Of a stretch of DNA of 38,651 nucleotides, positions 16,740 to 25,071 are shown one piece after another. The stretch's first letter is position 1. Every line of letters begins with the position of its first letter. The notes under the pieces are model-generated. The model saw only the letters and a list, made by a program, of their open reading frames with translations, had not been told where the DNA came from and did no database searches. The DNA comes from Paracoccaceae bacterium (GTDB lineage Bacteria > Pseudomonadota > Alphaproteobacteria > Rhodobacterales > Rhodobacteraceae): the NCBI GenBank assembly GCA_024639125.1, contig JAHEJA010000016.1, positions 1 to 38,651 of the forward strand. The letters are read 5' to 3'. Made by a program: the position numbers and the translations under genes.

Positions 16740-17566
16740 CACCCACAAAAACAGTAACCATTGGCTCTATTCCCTTTGGCGGAAACAATCCTATTTCGTT
16801 GATCCTTGGCCCCTGCCAATTGGAAACCCGCGATCACAGCATGATGATGGCAGAGGCCATTGCCAAAGCCTGTGCTGCATCAAACACAAAATTCATTTTC
16901 AAAGCCAGTTATGACAAAGCGAACCGGTCTTCGCTAACGGCCCAGCGCGGTATTGGCATGGACGAAGGGTTGCGGATCTTGGACGATGTGCGATCTGAAT
17001 TCGGCTGTCCAATTCTTACGGATGTGCATGAAACCACGCAATGTGCTGCCGCAGGCGACGTTGTGGACGTGATCCAGATCCCTGCCTTCTTGTGCCGCCA
17101 AACTGACCTTTTGTTAGCCGCCGGTAAGACTGGCAAAGCGATCAACATCAAAAAAGGTCAATTCCTTGCACCTTGGGATATGCAAAACGTTGCTCACAAA
17201 GTAGCGAGCACAGGCAATGACAACATCATGCTTTGCGAACGCGGAACATCCTTTGGTTACAACACATTGGTCACTGATTTTCGTGGTTTGCCAACGATGG
17301 CGGAAACGGGTTACCCTGTGATCTTTGATGCAACGCATTCTGTCCAACAACCGGGCGGTAATGGCACCAGCTCGGGCGGACAGCGCGAATTTGTTCCTGT
17401 GTTGGCGCGGGCTGCTTGTGCTGTTGGCGTGGCTGGGCTGTTCATCGAAACACACCAAGACCCAGACACCGCCCCAAGCGACGGGCCAAACATGGTGCCG
17501 CTTCACGAACTAAGTGATTTGATTGCACGACTAAGGGATTTTGATGCCCTTGCCAAAGGTCTATGA
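16736..17566 (+). CDS. kdsA: 3-deoxy-8-phosphooctulonate synthase KdsA (metal-dependent type)
   Basis: This 276-residue TIM-barrel enzyme condenses arabinose 5-phosphate with phosphoenolpyruvate to Kdo 8-phosphate. Signatures are ILGPCQLETRD (Cys27), FKASYDKANRSS, TDVHETTQ, CERGTSFGYN and VIFDATHSVQQPGG. The Cys in GPCxLE, His in DATHS, Glu in LFIETHQDPD and Asp in SDGPN match the four ligands of metal-dependent (Aquifex-type) KdsA, unlike the metal-independent E. coli enzyme, which has Asn at the Cys position. It is last in the operon, 6 bp before a strong terminator. Confidence 0.96.
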   Translation: MTPTKTVTIGSIPFGGNNPISLILGPCQLETRDHSMMMAEAIAKACAASNTKFIFKASYDKANRSSLTAQRGIGMDEGLRILDDVRSEFGCPILTDVHETTQCAAAGDVVDVIQIPAFLCRQTDLLLAAGKTGKAINIKKGQFLAPWDMQNVAHKVASTGNDNIMLCERGTSFGYNTLVTDFRGLPTMAETGYPVIFDATHSVQQPGGNGTSSGGQREFVPVLARAACAVGVAGLFIETHQDPDTAPSDGPNMVPLHELSDLIARLRDFDALAKGL

Positions 17567-17572
17567 CATGAA

Positions 17573-17602
17573 AAAGGGCGCCTAAGAGCGCCCTTTGTTT
17601 TT
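17573..17602 (+). terminator. Bidirectional Rho-independent terminator between kdsA and the TRAP operon
   Basis: A perfect 9-bp stem, AAAGGGCGC (17573-17581) with GCGCCCTTT (17588-17596) and a 6-nt loop, is followed by GTTTTT on the plus strand. Read on the minus strand it ends in CCCTTTTT (17575-17571), so it can serve both the kds operon and the convergent TRAP operon. Confidence 0.9.
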
Positions 17603-17619
17603 GCAAGTCTGCGCATATG

Positions 17620-19020
17620 CTAGACCTGAGAAGGCAACCACAACACAATCTGTGGAAATGCCACCAGCAAACCAATTGTTACCGCATCCGCCACAAAGAA
17701 CGGGATCACACCGCGGAACACGTCTTGGACGCTAATATCATCGCGCACACCCGCCACGACGAAACAATTCAACCCGATAGGCGGCGTGATCAAACAGAAT
17801 TCAGCCATTTTCACCACCAATATCCCGAACCAAATCGCACACATCGGGCCGCTCATACCAAAGGCGCTATCAGCGGCACTGACAAATTCACCACCGTTCA
17901 AGGCCATAATCGCAGGATAGACAACCGGCAATGTCAACAACAGCATCCCAATCGCATCCATGAACATGCCCAAGATCGCATAGGCCAACAAGATAAAGAG
18001 CAAGGTGATCATTGGCGATTGTTCGAGACCGGAAATATACTCGGCAAAAGCTGCTGGCAGCTGAGCAAATCCCAAAAAGCGAACATAGATCAACACGCCC
18101 CAAATAATTGCAAAGATCATCGCACTTAGCTTGGCTGTTTCCATCAATGCAGTACTCAACTGCTTCCATTTCATGCCCCGCGCAAGCGCATATATCAACA
18201 CGACAGCTGCCCCCAACGCACCGCCTTCTGTGGGCGTTCCAAAAGCTTGGTCCCCAAACGGATTATAGATGAAGAAGATGATGATAAAGACCACAAAGAA
18301 AATCGGCATGGCGGGCGGCAGCGATTTAAAACGTTCGCCCCATGTGTAACCTCGGACTGGTGGTCCAAAATTCTTGATGCTGAGTGCAAGCAAAACAATC
18401 AATCCACCATATATCAGCGCAGAAAACGCCCCCGGTATAAATCCAGCCAACAAAAGCATACCAACGTTTTGTTCCACGATAATGGCATAAATCACCAAAA
18501 TAGCAGAGGGCGGAATGAGCGATGCCAAGGTTCCACCAGCGGCTACAACACCCGCCGCAAAGCGTTTGTCATACCCAACCTTGAGCATTTCTGGAATTGC
18601 AATACGCGCGAACACTGCTGCCGTGGCAACAGATGCACCAGACACCGCAGCAAATCCAGCTGTGGCAAAAATCGTTGACACAGCCATCCCACCGGGCAGC
18701 CAACCAACCCAACGCTTTGCCGCCTCGAACAAGGCCTTGGTCAGCCCTGCGTAATAGGCCAAATACCCAATCAAGATAAACGTCGGAATAAGCGACAGGC
18801 TTTCTGTTGACACTTTGGAATGTGGGACCTGCCCTGCGGTTTTCATCGCAACATTAAAGGCCCAACTGAAATCCTCTGGATCATAGCCCTTTTTGGCCCA
18901 AAAGATCCAAATAAGCCCCAAAAACCCCGCCAAAGCAGCAGCAAAGGCGACACGCATACCAAGGACAACAAACACAAATAGAACGCCTGAAACAGCGATG
19001 CCAATATCAATCGGTTCCAT
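17620..19020 (-). CDS. TRAP transporter large permease (DctM type)
   Basis: This 466-residue inner-membrane protein has a dozen or more hydrophobic segments typical of the DctM/ion-transporter superfamily. Visible family segments include VSGASVATAAVFARIAIPEML, GTLASLIPPSAILVIYAI, GMFMDAIGMLLLTLPVVYP and LITPPIGLNCFVVAG. It forms the Na+-driven channel subunit of a TRAP importer with the small permease, which ends 2 bp upstream. It is the last gene of the operon. The substrate is not evident. Confidence 0.94.
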   Translation of the reverse strand: MEPIDIGIAVSGVLFVFVVLGMRVAFAAALAGFLGLIWIFWAKKGYDPEDFSWAFNVAMKTAGQVPHSKVSTESLSLIPTFILIGYLAYYAGLTKALFEAAKRWVGWLPGGMAVSTIFATAGFAAVSGASVATAAVFARIAIPEMLKVGYDKRFAAGVVAAGGTLASLIPPSAILVIYAIIVEQNVGMLLLAGFIPGAFSALIYGGLIVLLALSIKNFGPPVRGYTWGERFKSLPPAMPIFFVVFIIIFFIYNPFGDQAFGTPTEGGALGAAVVLIYALARGMKWKQLSTALMETAKLSAMIFAIIWGVLIYVRFLGFAQLPAAFAEYISGLEQSPMITLLFILLAYAILGMFMDAIGMLLLTLPVVYPAIMALNGGEFVSAADSAFGMSGPMCAIWFGILVVKMAEFCLITPPIGLNCFVVAGVRDDISVQDVFRGVIPFFVADAVTIGLLVAFPQIVLWLPSQV

Positions 19021-19022
19021 GA

Positions 19023-19655
19023 TCAGTTCCCTTTTTCTTCGACAACAAGGGCTGCTTCTGCAGCGGCTTGTTCAGCGACAGATTGTATAAGTGGCACAGC
19101 AACCGGGCTGTCCAGTCCCAAGAAAAACGCACGCCCATATCCAACGATTTGAATGATAGAGCGCAGTGCAAGAATGCTAAACATCAACGGAACAAGGATT
19201 TTAGTCGGCCAAATCGGCAAGTTAAGATCAATCGTACTGTCACGGCTAAACAATGGGGCGGCCCAATCAAAGCTGCGCCCGAAATGCGACCATGCCCCAA
19301 CAATAAGCACGATTATAATAAACAACGTGACAAGCGAGGTCAAAAATTCAGCAAACCAAAGCGCGCGACCGCGCAATTGTCCAACCACAATGTCCATGCG
19401 GATGTGCCCCCCATCGCGTTGCGTGTAGGACAATCCAAGGAACGCAATAAACGGCAAGGCTTGGGAAATCCAATCCACATAGCCCGGCAATGGCTGGTTA
19501 AACACCAATCGCCCCGTGACCGACACGACGGCAAGCACCATCAGCATCAATGTCATTATACCAGAAAAAATTGCGACTTTTTGCTCTAAGGAATAAAGTG
19601 TTCGATCAAGACGGCTGAGCATAGAGCCATCTTCTAACACGGCTGCACCTGCCAT
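19023..19655 (-). CDS. TRAP transporter small permease (DctQ type)
   Basis: This 210-residue membrane protein has four hydrophobic segments and the DctQ hallmark in SQALPFIAFLGLSYTQRDGGHIRMD. The ATG at 19655 is chosen because AGGAGG stands 5-6 bases before it. An Ala/Glu-rich cytoplasmic tail of about 25 residues ends the protein. It is the middle gene of the TRAP operon, separated from the binding protein by a hairpin and from the large permease by 2 bp. Confidence 0.92.
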   Translation of the reverse strand: MAGAAVLEDGSMLSRLDRTLYSLEQKVAIFSGIMTLMLMVLAVVSVTGRLVFNQPLPGYVDWISQALPFIAFLGLSYTQRDGGHIRMDIVVGQLRGRALWFAEFLTSLVTLFIIIVLIVGAWSHFGRSFDWAAPLFSRDSTIDLNLPIWPTKILVPLMFSILALRSIIQIVGYGRAFFLGLDSPVAVPLIQSVAEQAAAEAALVVEEKGN

Positions 19656-19676
19656 GCGCCCCTCCTGTATGTGAAA

Positions 19677-19699
19677 AGGGGCAGAACATGCCTGCCCCT
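19677..19699 (-). terminator. Intercistronic hairpin after the TRAP binding-protein gene
   Basis: Perfect 8-bp arms AGGGGCAG / CTGCCCCT (19677-19684, 19692-19699) with a 7-nt loop; on the minus strand the stem runs into CCCCTTTT. It is probably a leaky terminator or mRNA-stabilising hairpin that keeps the binding protein in excess over the permeases. Confidence 0.7.
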
Positions 19700-19706
19700 C
19701 GTATGC

Positions 19707-20714
19707 TTAGCGCATATCGTTCAAAGTTTTCATCACCAGATCAAACAATTCCTGACCGGGAATACCCTGCGCCGTCATGTCTTCGATCCAAGCTTGACGG
19801 ATTGGGTCCGCAGCAAGAGCACGGAATGACGCAAGCTGTTCGTCCGAAAAGTTGACTTTCTTGACATTTTTCTCGGCAAGGATGCCTTCCCAACGATCAA
19901 GCAAAGTGCCGTAGTTTTCTAGGTAAAAGGCAATCGCTTCGTCGATAGAGCTATCCAATGCATCGCGGTGCGCATCTGATAGACCTTCGTAAGCGTCAAT
20001 ATTCACAACAACAGGACAGTTCACTGTGCCCGGGTTAAGGTTCTCTGTCCACCAAGTGGCTTGGTCGATTGTGCGGAACGACAAATGCGCATGTTGTGCA
20101 AAGGCGACCGTGTCAACAACACCCGATTCCATGGCATTATAAGCCTCGGAACTGGTCACCGACGTTGGCACCGCACCCACGGCTTTGAACGCTTCGCCCA
20201 ACCCGCCGGTTGCACGCACGCGCATACCTTTCATGCCTTCGAGTGTTTCGATAGGCTCACCTGTCCCGACAAGGTTATATTGCGGCATTGGCGAGGTCAT
20301 CAACAATTTTGCATTCCAACGCGCCAAATCTTTGGCTGCGGCTGGGTGCGCATATACGGCATGGCTTACTGCGACTTCTTCTTCTAGGCTGTTCACTCCA
20401 AGGAATGGCAGCTCTAGTACAGTAATAGATGGGTTTTTATCGCGGTGATAGCCGGCACAGAATTGAGCCATTTCAAATGCCCCAATCGAAATACCATCAA
20501 GGTTTTCTGTATTCTTGGACAAACCACCATAGCTTACATTCATCGTGAATTCGCCATTTGTTTTGGCTGATACCAATTCCGCTAGCTTTTCAACATGCTC
20601 TGTAAATGCACGGCGTTTGCCCCAAACAGACACGTTCCATTCTTCTGACATTGCCTCTGTGGCAAAGCTAAGTGTCACAGCTGCGACAGCGAATTTTGCG
20701 AGTGTAGATTTCAT
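19707..20714 (-). CDS. TRAP transporter substrate-binding protein (DctP type)
   Basis: This 335-residue periplasmic protein has a signal peptide at residues 1-23 (MKSTLAKFAVAAVTLSFATEAMS). DctP-family segments include GAFEMAQFCAGYH, ETLEGMKGMRVRATGG with the Arg that usually binds a substrate carboxylate, and SSEAYNAMESGVVDTVAF. The ATG at 20714 has GGGAGGAGA 6 bp upstream and gives a clean signal peptide. The substrate is probably an organic acid but cannot be specified. It is first in the TRAP operon; a TATAAA-like box lies about 20 bp before the start. Confidence 0.93.
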   Translation of the reverse strand: MKSTLAKFAVAAVTLSFATEAMSEEWNVSVWGKRRAFTEHVEKLAELVSAKTNGEFTMNVSYGGLSKNTENLDGISIGAFEMAQFCAGYHRDKNPSITVLELPFLGVNSLEEEVAVSHAVYAHPAAAKDLARWNAKLLMTSPMPQYNLVGTGEPIETLEGMKGMRVRATGGLGEAFKAVGAVPTSVTSSEAYNAMESGVVDTVAFAQHAHLSFRTIDQATWWTENLNPGTVNCPVVVNIDAYEGLSDAHRDALDSSIDEAIAFYLENYGTLLDRWEGILAEKNVKKVNFSDEQLASFRALAADPIRQAWIEDMTAQGIPGQELFDLVMKTLNDMR

Positions 20715-20806
20715 AAGCTCTCCTCCCATTGAGATTTTATATCAAGGTATGGTAGCGCGAGTTGACACAAACACAAGACTCTGGAATCCATTTTACGTTA
20801 AGTAAC

Positions 20807-21328
20807 CTAGAGAGGCGCTGATATCCGAACTTGAAACGTTTCAAGGCCCGGATTGATACGACCAAGCTCGGCGTTAGAGCGATGATCGAGGCTTAGCCCC
20901 ATGCGCCAACCTGATTTTAATTCATATCCGACTTCGATGCCTGATCGAAACTCTAGCAATCCGCCCAAATCCTGACCGTTGCCTTGGAAATAAAGGCCTG
21001 TCATAGCATGCAACTCTGTGTAAAAATCGCTTTGGCCAAGCTTAGTGGAATAGGCATGTCCTAATCCTAACCAAATATCTTGGTCCGACGTGACGGAAGC
21101 CCCCATTATGTGTTGAAATGGGCCATTATTCACGGCTCGATCATAGCGCACGTAAATTTCTTCGCCAATAACCCGCCGCTGATATCCGACAGTACCAGCA
21201 GACACCGACAGTCGCGGAATGGCATCATGCGATTTTTCAAAGCATTTCAAGCTACAATCGCGATAATCATTATCAAGCGCACCAAATGCAACCATCAAAA
21301 CCGCAAAAATTCCATTAAGTTCAATCAT
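20807..21328 (-). CDS. PagL-like lipid A 3-O-deacylase (acyloxyacyl hydrolase family)
   Basis: This protein of about 173 residues has a short hydrophobic N-terminus (residues 7-18) that may be an export signal. The C-terminal strand LSLDHRSNAELGRINPGLETFQV carries His149, Ser151 and Glu163. Their spacing (+2 and +14) equals that of the catalytic His126-Ser128-Glu140 of Pseudomonas PagL, an outer-membrane beta-barrel enzyme that removes the 3-O-acyl chain of lipid A. The alternating hydrophobic strands (GLLEFRSGIEVGYEL) fit a small barrel. The ATG at 21328 has no obvious ribosome site; a TTG two codons upstream is possible. It lies just upstream of the TRAP operon on the same strand. Confidence 0.78.
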   Translation of the reverse strand: MIELNGIFAVLMVAFGALDNDYRDCSLKCFEKSHDAIPRLSVSAGTVGYQRRVIGEEIYVRYDRAVNNGPFQHIMGASVTSDQDIWLGLGHAYSTKLGQSDFYTELHAMTGLYFQGNGQDLGGLLEFRSGIEVGYELKSGWRMGLSLDHRSNAELGRINPGLETFQVRISAPL

Positions 21329-21403
21329 AGCCAACCAATACGAATCTACAATTCGCTATGGTTCACACGTTTGAAACACTAAGTCAAAGGCCTATCTACG
21401 GCT

Positions 21404-22162
21404 TTAAATTGATCCAGCTTCGACCATGTAATTGTTTGCACTGCACATCGCAGAATCATCCGCTGCCAAAAAGAAAACCATGCGCGCAACATAGTGCGGT
21501 TCGATCAAATCGGGCAAACATTGGCGCAGTCTTTGTTTTTCAAGCGCCTCTGGCGTTGCCCAAAGGTCCTTTTGGCGTTGTGTCATAATCCAGCCTGGAA
21601 CAACCGTGTTCACACGAATGCGATGTTGGCCAAGGTCACGCGCCATTGTTCGGGTCAATCCATGCACCGCGGCTTTGGCGGTTGCATAGACGGGAAATCC
21701 ACCGCCTGCTTCCCACCAGGAATTTGACCCAAGATTGATAATGGATCCTTTTCCTTTGGCAATCATGTCCGGTGCAACCGATTGTATAGCAAAAAAGAAA
21801 TGCTTGAGGTTGGCTTGAATGCGTTCGTCATAATAGTCAGACGTGACATCACGCCAATCGTGACGATCATCACGCGCTGCGTTGTTCACAAGCACGTCAA
21901 ACCCTCCCAAGCGATCCCGCAACGCGGAAATAGCCGCTTGCATCGCGGCGATGTCGCGCAAATCACAAAGTTCGTAGCTAACAGAGCCTTCGGTACCCTC
22001 TTGCAGTGCCGCACTGGCGACAGGGTCCATGTCCAAAAAGGCGACTTTTGCACCCTGCTCTGCAAACCCTTTGACGATCTCTGCACCAATGCCAGAGGCG
22101 CCCCCTGTTACCAAAACGACTTTGTCGCGCAAACTGGGGTAAATCGCATAACCTTGGCTCAT
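21404..22162 (-). CDS. SDR family oxidoreductase, aldose (galactose/arabinose) 1-dehydrogenase-like
   Basis: This 252-residue classical SDR has the cofactor loop TGGASGIG (19-26), the NNA motif (93-95), Asn118, a Ser at 146/148, Tyr159 and Lys163 (YATAK). The segments NNAARDDRH, FFFAIQSVAPDM and GSIINLGSNSWWEAGGGFP resemble bacterial L-arabinose/D-galactose 1-dehydrogenases of the SDR type. The sugar role is inferred from this and from the nearby IlvD/Edd dehydratase. The ATG at 22162 is 8 bp after oppF, so it is the last gene of the Opp operon. The longer frame to 22192 would overlap oppF. Confidence 0.82.
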   Translation of the reverse strand: MSQGYAIYPSLRDKVVLVTGGASGIGAEIVKGFAEQGAKVAFLDMDPVASAALQEGTEGSVSYELCDLRDIAAMQAAISALRDRLGGFDVLVNNAARDDRHDWRDVTSDYYDERIQANLKHFFFAIQSVAPDMIAKGKGSIINLGSNSWWEAGGGFPVYATAKAAVHGLTRTMARDLGQHRIRVNTVVPGWIMTQRQKDLWATPEALEKQRLRQCLPDLIEPHYVARMVFFLAADDSAMCSANNYMVEAGSI

Positions 22163-22170
22163 GTCTTTTC

Positions 22171-23157
22171 CTAATCTTCGATATGATGACAAGCCACACT
22201 GTGATCAGAACCGATACTTTGTGCAACTGGTTTTTCCCGCGCACATAATTCTGTCGCTTTGGAACAGCGTGTCCGGAACACACAGCCCGAGGGCGGATTA
22301 ATCGGGGACGGCAAATCACCAGCGAGCAAAGCATCAATTTCAGGCTTTGCAAAGGTTGGATCAGGCACAGGAACCGATGCAATAAGCGCCTTGGTATAGG
22401 GGTGTTTTGCGTTGGAATATAGGCTTTTGCTTTCTGCCAATTCCACCATATTTCCCAAATAAAGCACCATTACCCGATCAGAAATATGTTTAACCACGGA
22501 TAGATCATGCGCAATGAAAATAAGCGACAAACCAATTTCAGATTGCAATTCCATCAGCAAATTAATCACCTGCGCTTGGATAGAGACATCAAGTGCAGAC
22601 ACGGGTTCGTCACAAACAATCAAATCCGGCTTGGTAATCAAGGCCCGCGCGATCCCGATACGTTGGCATTGCCCACCGGAAAATTCATGCGGATAGCGAT
22701 TGATCATGCTTGGCAAAATTCCAACGCGATCCAGCACAGCGCGCACCTCGGCATCCCGTTCGGACCTGCTCATCTTGGGCATATGCGTCAATAGCGGCTC
22801 GGCCACGATTTGACCAATCGTCATGCGGGGATCAAGCGAGGCAAGCGGGTCTTGGAAGATCATCTGAACATCACGACGCAGCGCAGTCATGTTGCGTTGG
22901 CTAAGGTCGAAAATCGGTTGGCCCATCCAAGTGACCGACCCACCAGAGGCAGGAAGCATGCGAATAACGGCGCGCGCCAAAGTGGATTTGCCGCAGCCGC
23001 TTTCTCCTACGATCCCAAGGGTTTCGCCCTTGTTTAAATTGAAACTGACCTTATCAACCGCCTTAAGTTTCAGCGGCTTGGTCCATGGCATCGCACCACG
23101 GGGTGAAACATCGAACGTAACACTAAGGTCACGCACCTGAAGAATAGTCGCGCTCAT
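22171..23157 (-). CDS. oppF: Oligopeptide-type ABC transporter ATP-binding protein OppF
   Basis: This 328-residue ATPase has Walker A GESGCGKST, ABC signature FSGGQCQRIGIARAL, Walker B DLIVCDEPVSALDV and the OppD/F C-terminal domain with PSPINPPSGCVFRTRC. It energises import together with OppD. Its start overlaps the oppD stop by 4 bp (ATGA), and the SDR gene follows after 8 bp. Confidence 0.94.
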   Translation of the reverse strand: MSATILQVRDLSVTFDVSPRGAMPWTKPLKLKAVDKVSFNLNKGETLGIVGESGCGKSTLARAVIRMLPASGGSVTWMGQPIFDLSQRNMTALRRDVQMIFQDPLASLDPRMTIGQIVAEPLLTHMPKMSRSERDAEVRAVLDRVGILPSMINRYPHEFSGGQCQRIGIARALITKPDLIVCDEPVSALDVSIQAQVINLLMELQSEIGLSLIFIAHDLSVVKHISDRVMVLYLGNMVELAESKSLYSNAKHPYTKALIASVPVPDPTFAKPEIDALLAGDLPSPINPPSGCVFRTRCSKATELCAREKPVAQSIGSDHSVACHHIED

Positions 23158-24122
23158 GTCAGGTCTCCTTGTGCCACGTGACAGGCGCGAAGACGCCCTG
23201 ATGCATCACGGTCGATTTTGGGGCGATGTGTGTGACATTTATCAGTGACATAGTTACAGCGTGGCGAAAACGGACACCCTTGGGGCATGTTCATCATATT
23301 CGGTGGGCTTCCGGGGATGGCATGCAATGCGTCCATGTCTTGGTCCAAGCGCGGGATAGCCTGAAGCAAGCCGCGCGTATAAGGGTGACTTGGGTTGGCA
23401 AATAGGTCCGTGGTCGGCCCTTGCTCCATGACTTGACCGCCATAAAGCACCAACATGTCCTGGCAACTGCCTGCGACGACACCCAAATCGTGGGTGATCA
23501 AAATCATCGCCATGTTCATATCTTTTTGCAATGATGCCAGCAGCTCCATTATTTGTTCTTGGACAGTCACATCCAAAGCCGTGGTTGGTTCATCTGCAAT
23601 CAACAAATCCGGCTCGCACAACAAAGCCATTGCAATCATCACCCGTTGCCGCATACCGCCCGAAAATTCATGGGGGAACATATGCACACGCTTGGCGGCT
23701 TCGGGAATGCGGACCGCGTCTAACAGGGCAATCGATCGCGCAATTGCATCCCGTTTAGACATGCCGCGATGATGCACCAACACTTCGGCCATTTGATCGC
23801 TGACGCGCATATATGGATTAAGCGATGTCATTGGATCCTGAAAGATCATGGCCATACGCTCGGCGCGAATTTTATTCAACTTCGCAGATGGCAAATTCAA
23901 AATATCCTGACCATCCAAAACAGCCCGCCCCGAAGCGCGCCCATTGTCCGCCAATAGCCCCATCAGGGAAAAAACGGTTTGCGATTTTCCTGATCCGCTT
24001 TCTCCAACAATGGCCAATGATTGACCTTTGTCCAAGGAAAAATTGATGCCGTCAACAGCCTGAACCATGCCATCATTTGTGGCAAATTCGACTGATAAAT
24101 TTTCAACAGATAACAGTGTCAT
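23154..24122 (-). CDS. oppD: Oligopeptide-type ABC transporter ATP-binding protein OppD
   Basis: This 322-residue ATPase has Walker A GESGSGKSQ (40-48), signature FSGGMRQRVMIAMAL, Walker B DLLIADEPTTALDV and the C-terminal segment GCPFSPRCNYVTDKC that is typical of OppD/DppD. It is the partner of OppF. It lies 9 bp after oppC and overlaps oppF by 4 bp. Confidence 0.94.
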   Translation of the reverse strand: MTLLSVENLSVEFATNDGMVQAVDGINFSLDKGQSLAIVGESGSGKSQTVFSLMGLLADNGRASGRAVLDGQDILNLPSAKLNKIRAERMAMIFQDPMTSLNPYMRVSDQMAEVLVHHRGMSKRDAIARSIALLDAVRIPEAAKRVHMFPHEFSGGMRQRVMIAMALLCEPDLLIADEPTTALDVTVQEQIMELLASLQKDMNMAMILITHDLGVVAGSCQDMLVLYGGQVMEQGPTTDLFANPSHPYTRGLLQAIPRLDQDMDALHAIPGSPPNMMNMPQGCPFSPRCNYVTDKCHTHRPKIDRDASGRLRACHVAQGDLT

Positions 24123-24131
24123 ACCTGGCTC

Positions 24132-25067
24132 CTATCGGTCTTTGGGGTCAAGCGCGTCGCGCAGGCCATCACCAATGTAGAAAAAACAAAACAAGACAGT
24201 GGTGAAGAAAAACAAAGGGAACCCGATTTGCCAGATGGTGCCATATTGCATCGTTCCCGTTCCTTCGGAAATCAGCACGCCCCAACTGGTCTGAGGTTCC
24301 TGAACCCCTAAACCAAGAAAGGAAATCACGCTTTCCGCCAAGATCATATCCGGCACCAAAAGCGACCCGTACACAATCACGACGCCCATCAAATTCGGAA
24401 TGATATGACGCCAAATAATCGTGAATGTTGGCACACCTGTTGCACGCGCGGCTTCGATGAATTCTTTGTTCTTAAGGCTTAGGGTTTGTCCCCGTACCAC
24501 CCGAGCAATGCCCAGCCAGCTTACCAATCCCACACCGATAAAGATCATCAGGATGTTACGTCCAAAAACAACCAACAGCAGGATCAGAACGAAAAAGAAC
24601 GGGATGGCATTCAAAATATCAACCAGACGCATCATCACACTATCGACGCGACCACCGATGTAGCCAGAAACCGCACCGTAAATTGTGCCAAATGAGACGG
24701 CAACAAATGCACCAATAAAGCCGACCATCAACGACACCTGCGACCCTTGGATCACGCGTGCATATAGATCACGACCCAATTCATCAGCGCCAAAGTAATG
24801 ACCGCTGGCAATTGACGGCTGTCCTTTTTCCGGAACGCTGCCCAAAATGGCCCAATCAATTTCTTCGTTGCTAAACTGTGCAAAGTAGCCGCCAAAGATG
24901 CTAAACAGCACCACAGCCAAAAGCACATAGGTTGACACCATCGCAGCACGGTTTGCGGCATAGCGTTTGCGGGCATCGGTCCAAAGCGACCGCCCTTTGA
25001 CCGTGTCCATCGCTGCCAAGTTGTCAGCCAAGGCGTTCATTTTATCTTTTTCAAAAACTGTGCGCAT
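24132..25067 (-). CDS. oppC: Oligopeptide-type ABC transporter permease OppC
   Basis: This 311-residue inner-membrane permease has the N-terminal OppC domain (DARKRYAANRAAMVSTYVLL), about six membrane segments and the EAA loop EAARATGVPTFTIIWRHIIPN that contacts the ATPases; HYFGADELGRDLYARVI is the conserved periplasmic pattern. The ATG at 25067 follows the oppB stop by 4 bp; the longer frame to 25115 would overlap oppB. Confidence 0.94.
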   Translation of the reverse strand: MRTVFEKDKMNALADNLAAMDTVKGRSLWTDARKRYAANRAAMVSTYVLLAVVLFSIFGGYFAQFSNEEIDWAILGSVPEKGQPSIASGHYFGADELGRDLYARVIQGSQVSLMVGFIGAFVAVSFGTIYGAVSGYIGGRVDSVMMRLVDILNAIPFFFVLILLLVVFGRNILMIFIGVGLVSWLGIARVVRGQTLSLKNKEFIEAARATGVPTFTIIWRHIIPNLMGVVIVYGSLLVPDMILAESVISFLGLGVQEPQTSWGVLISEGTGTMQYGTIWQIGFPLFFFTTVLFCFFYIGDGLRDALDPKDR

Positions 25068-25071
25068 GGGA

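Noticed and set aside
17620-20714. Assignment of the TRAP system to C4-dicarboxylates
   Set aside because: Family names derive from DctPQM, but nothing in the sequence or neighbours fixes the substrate.
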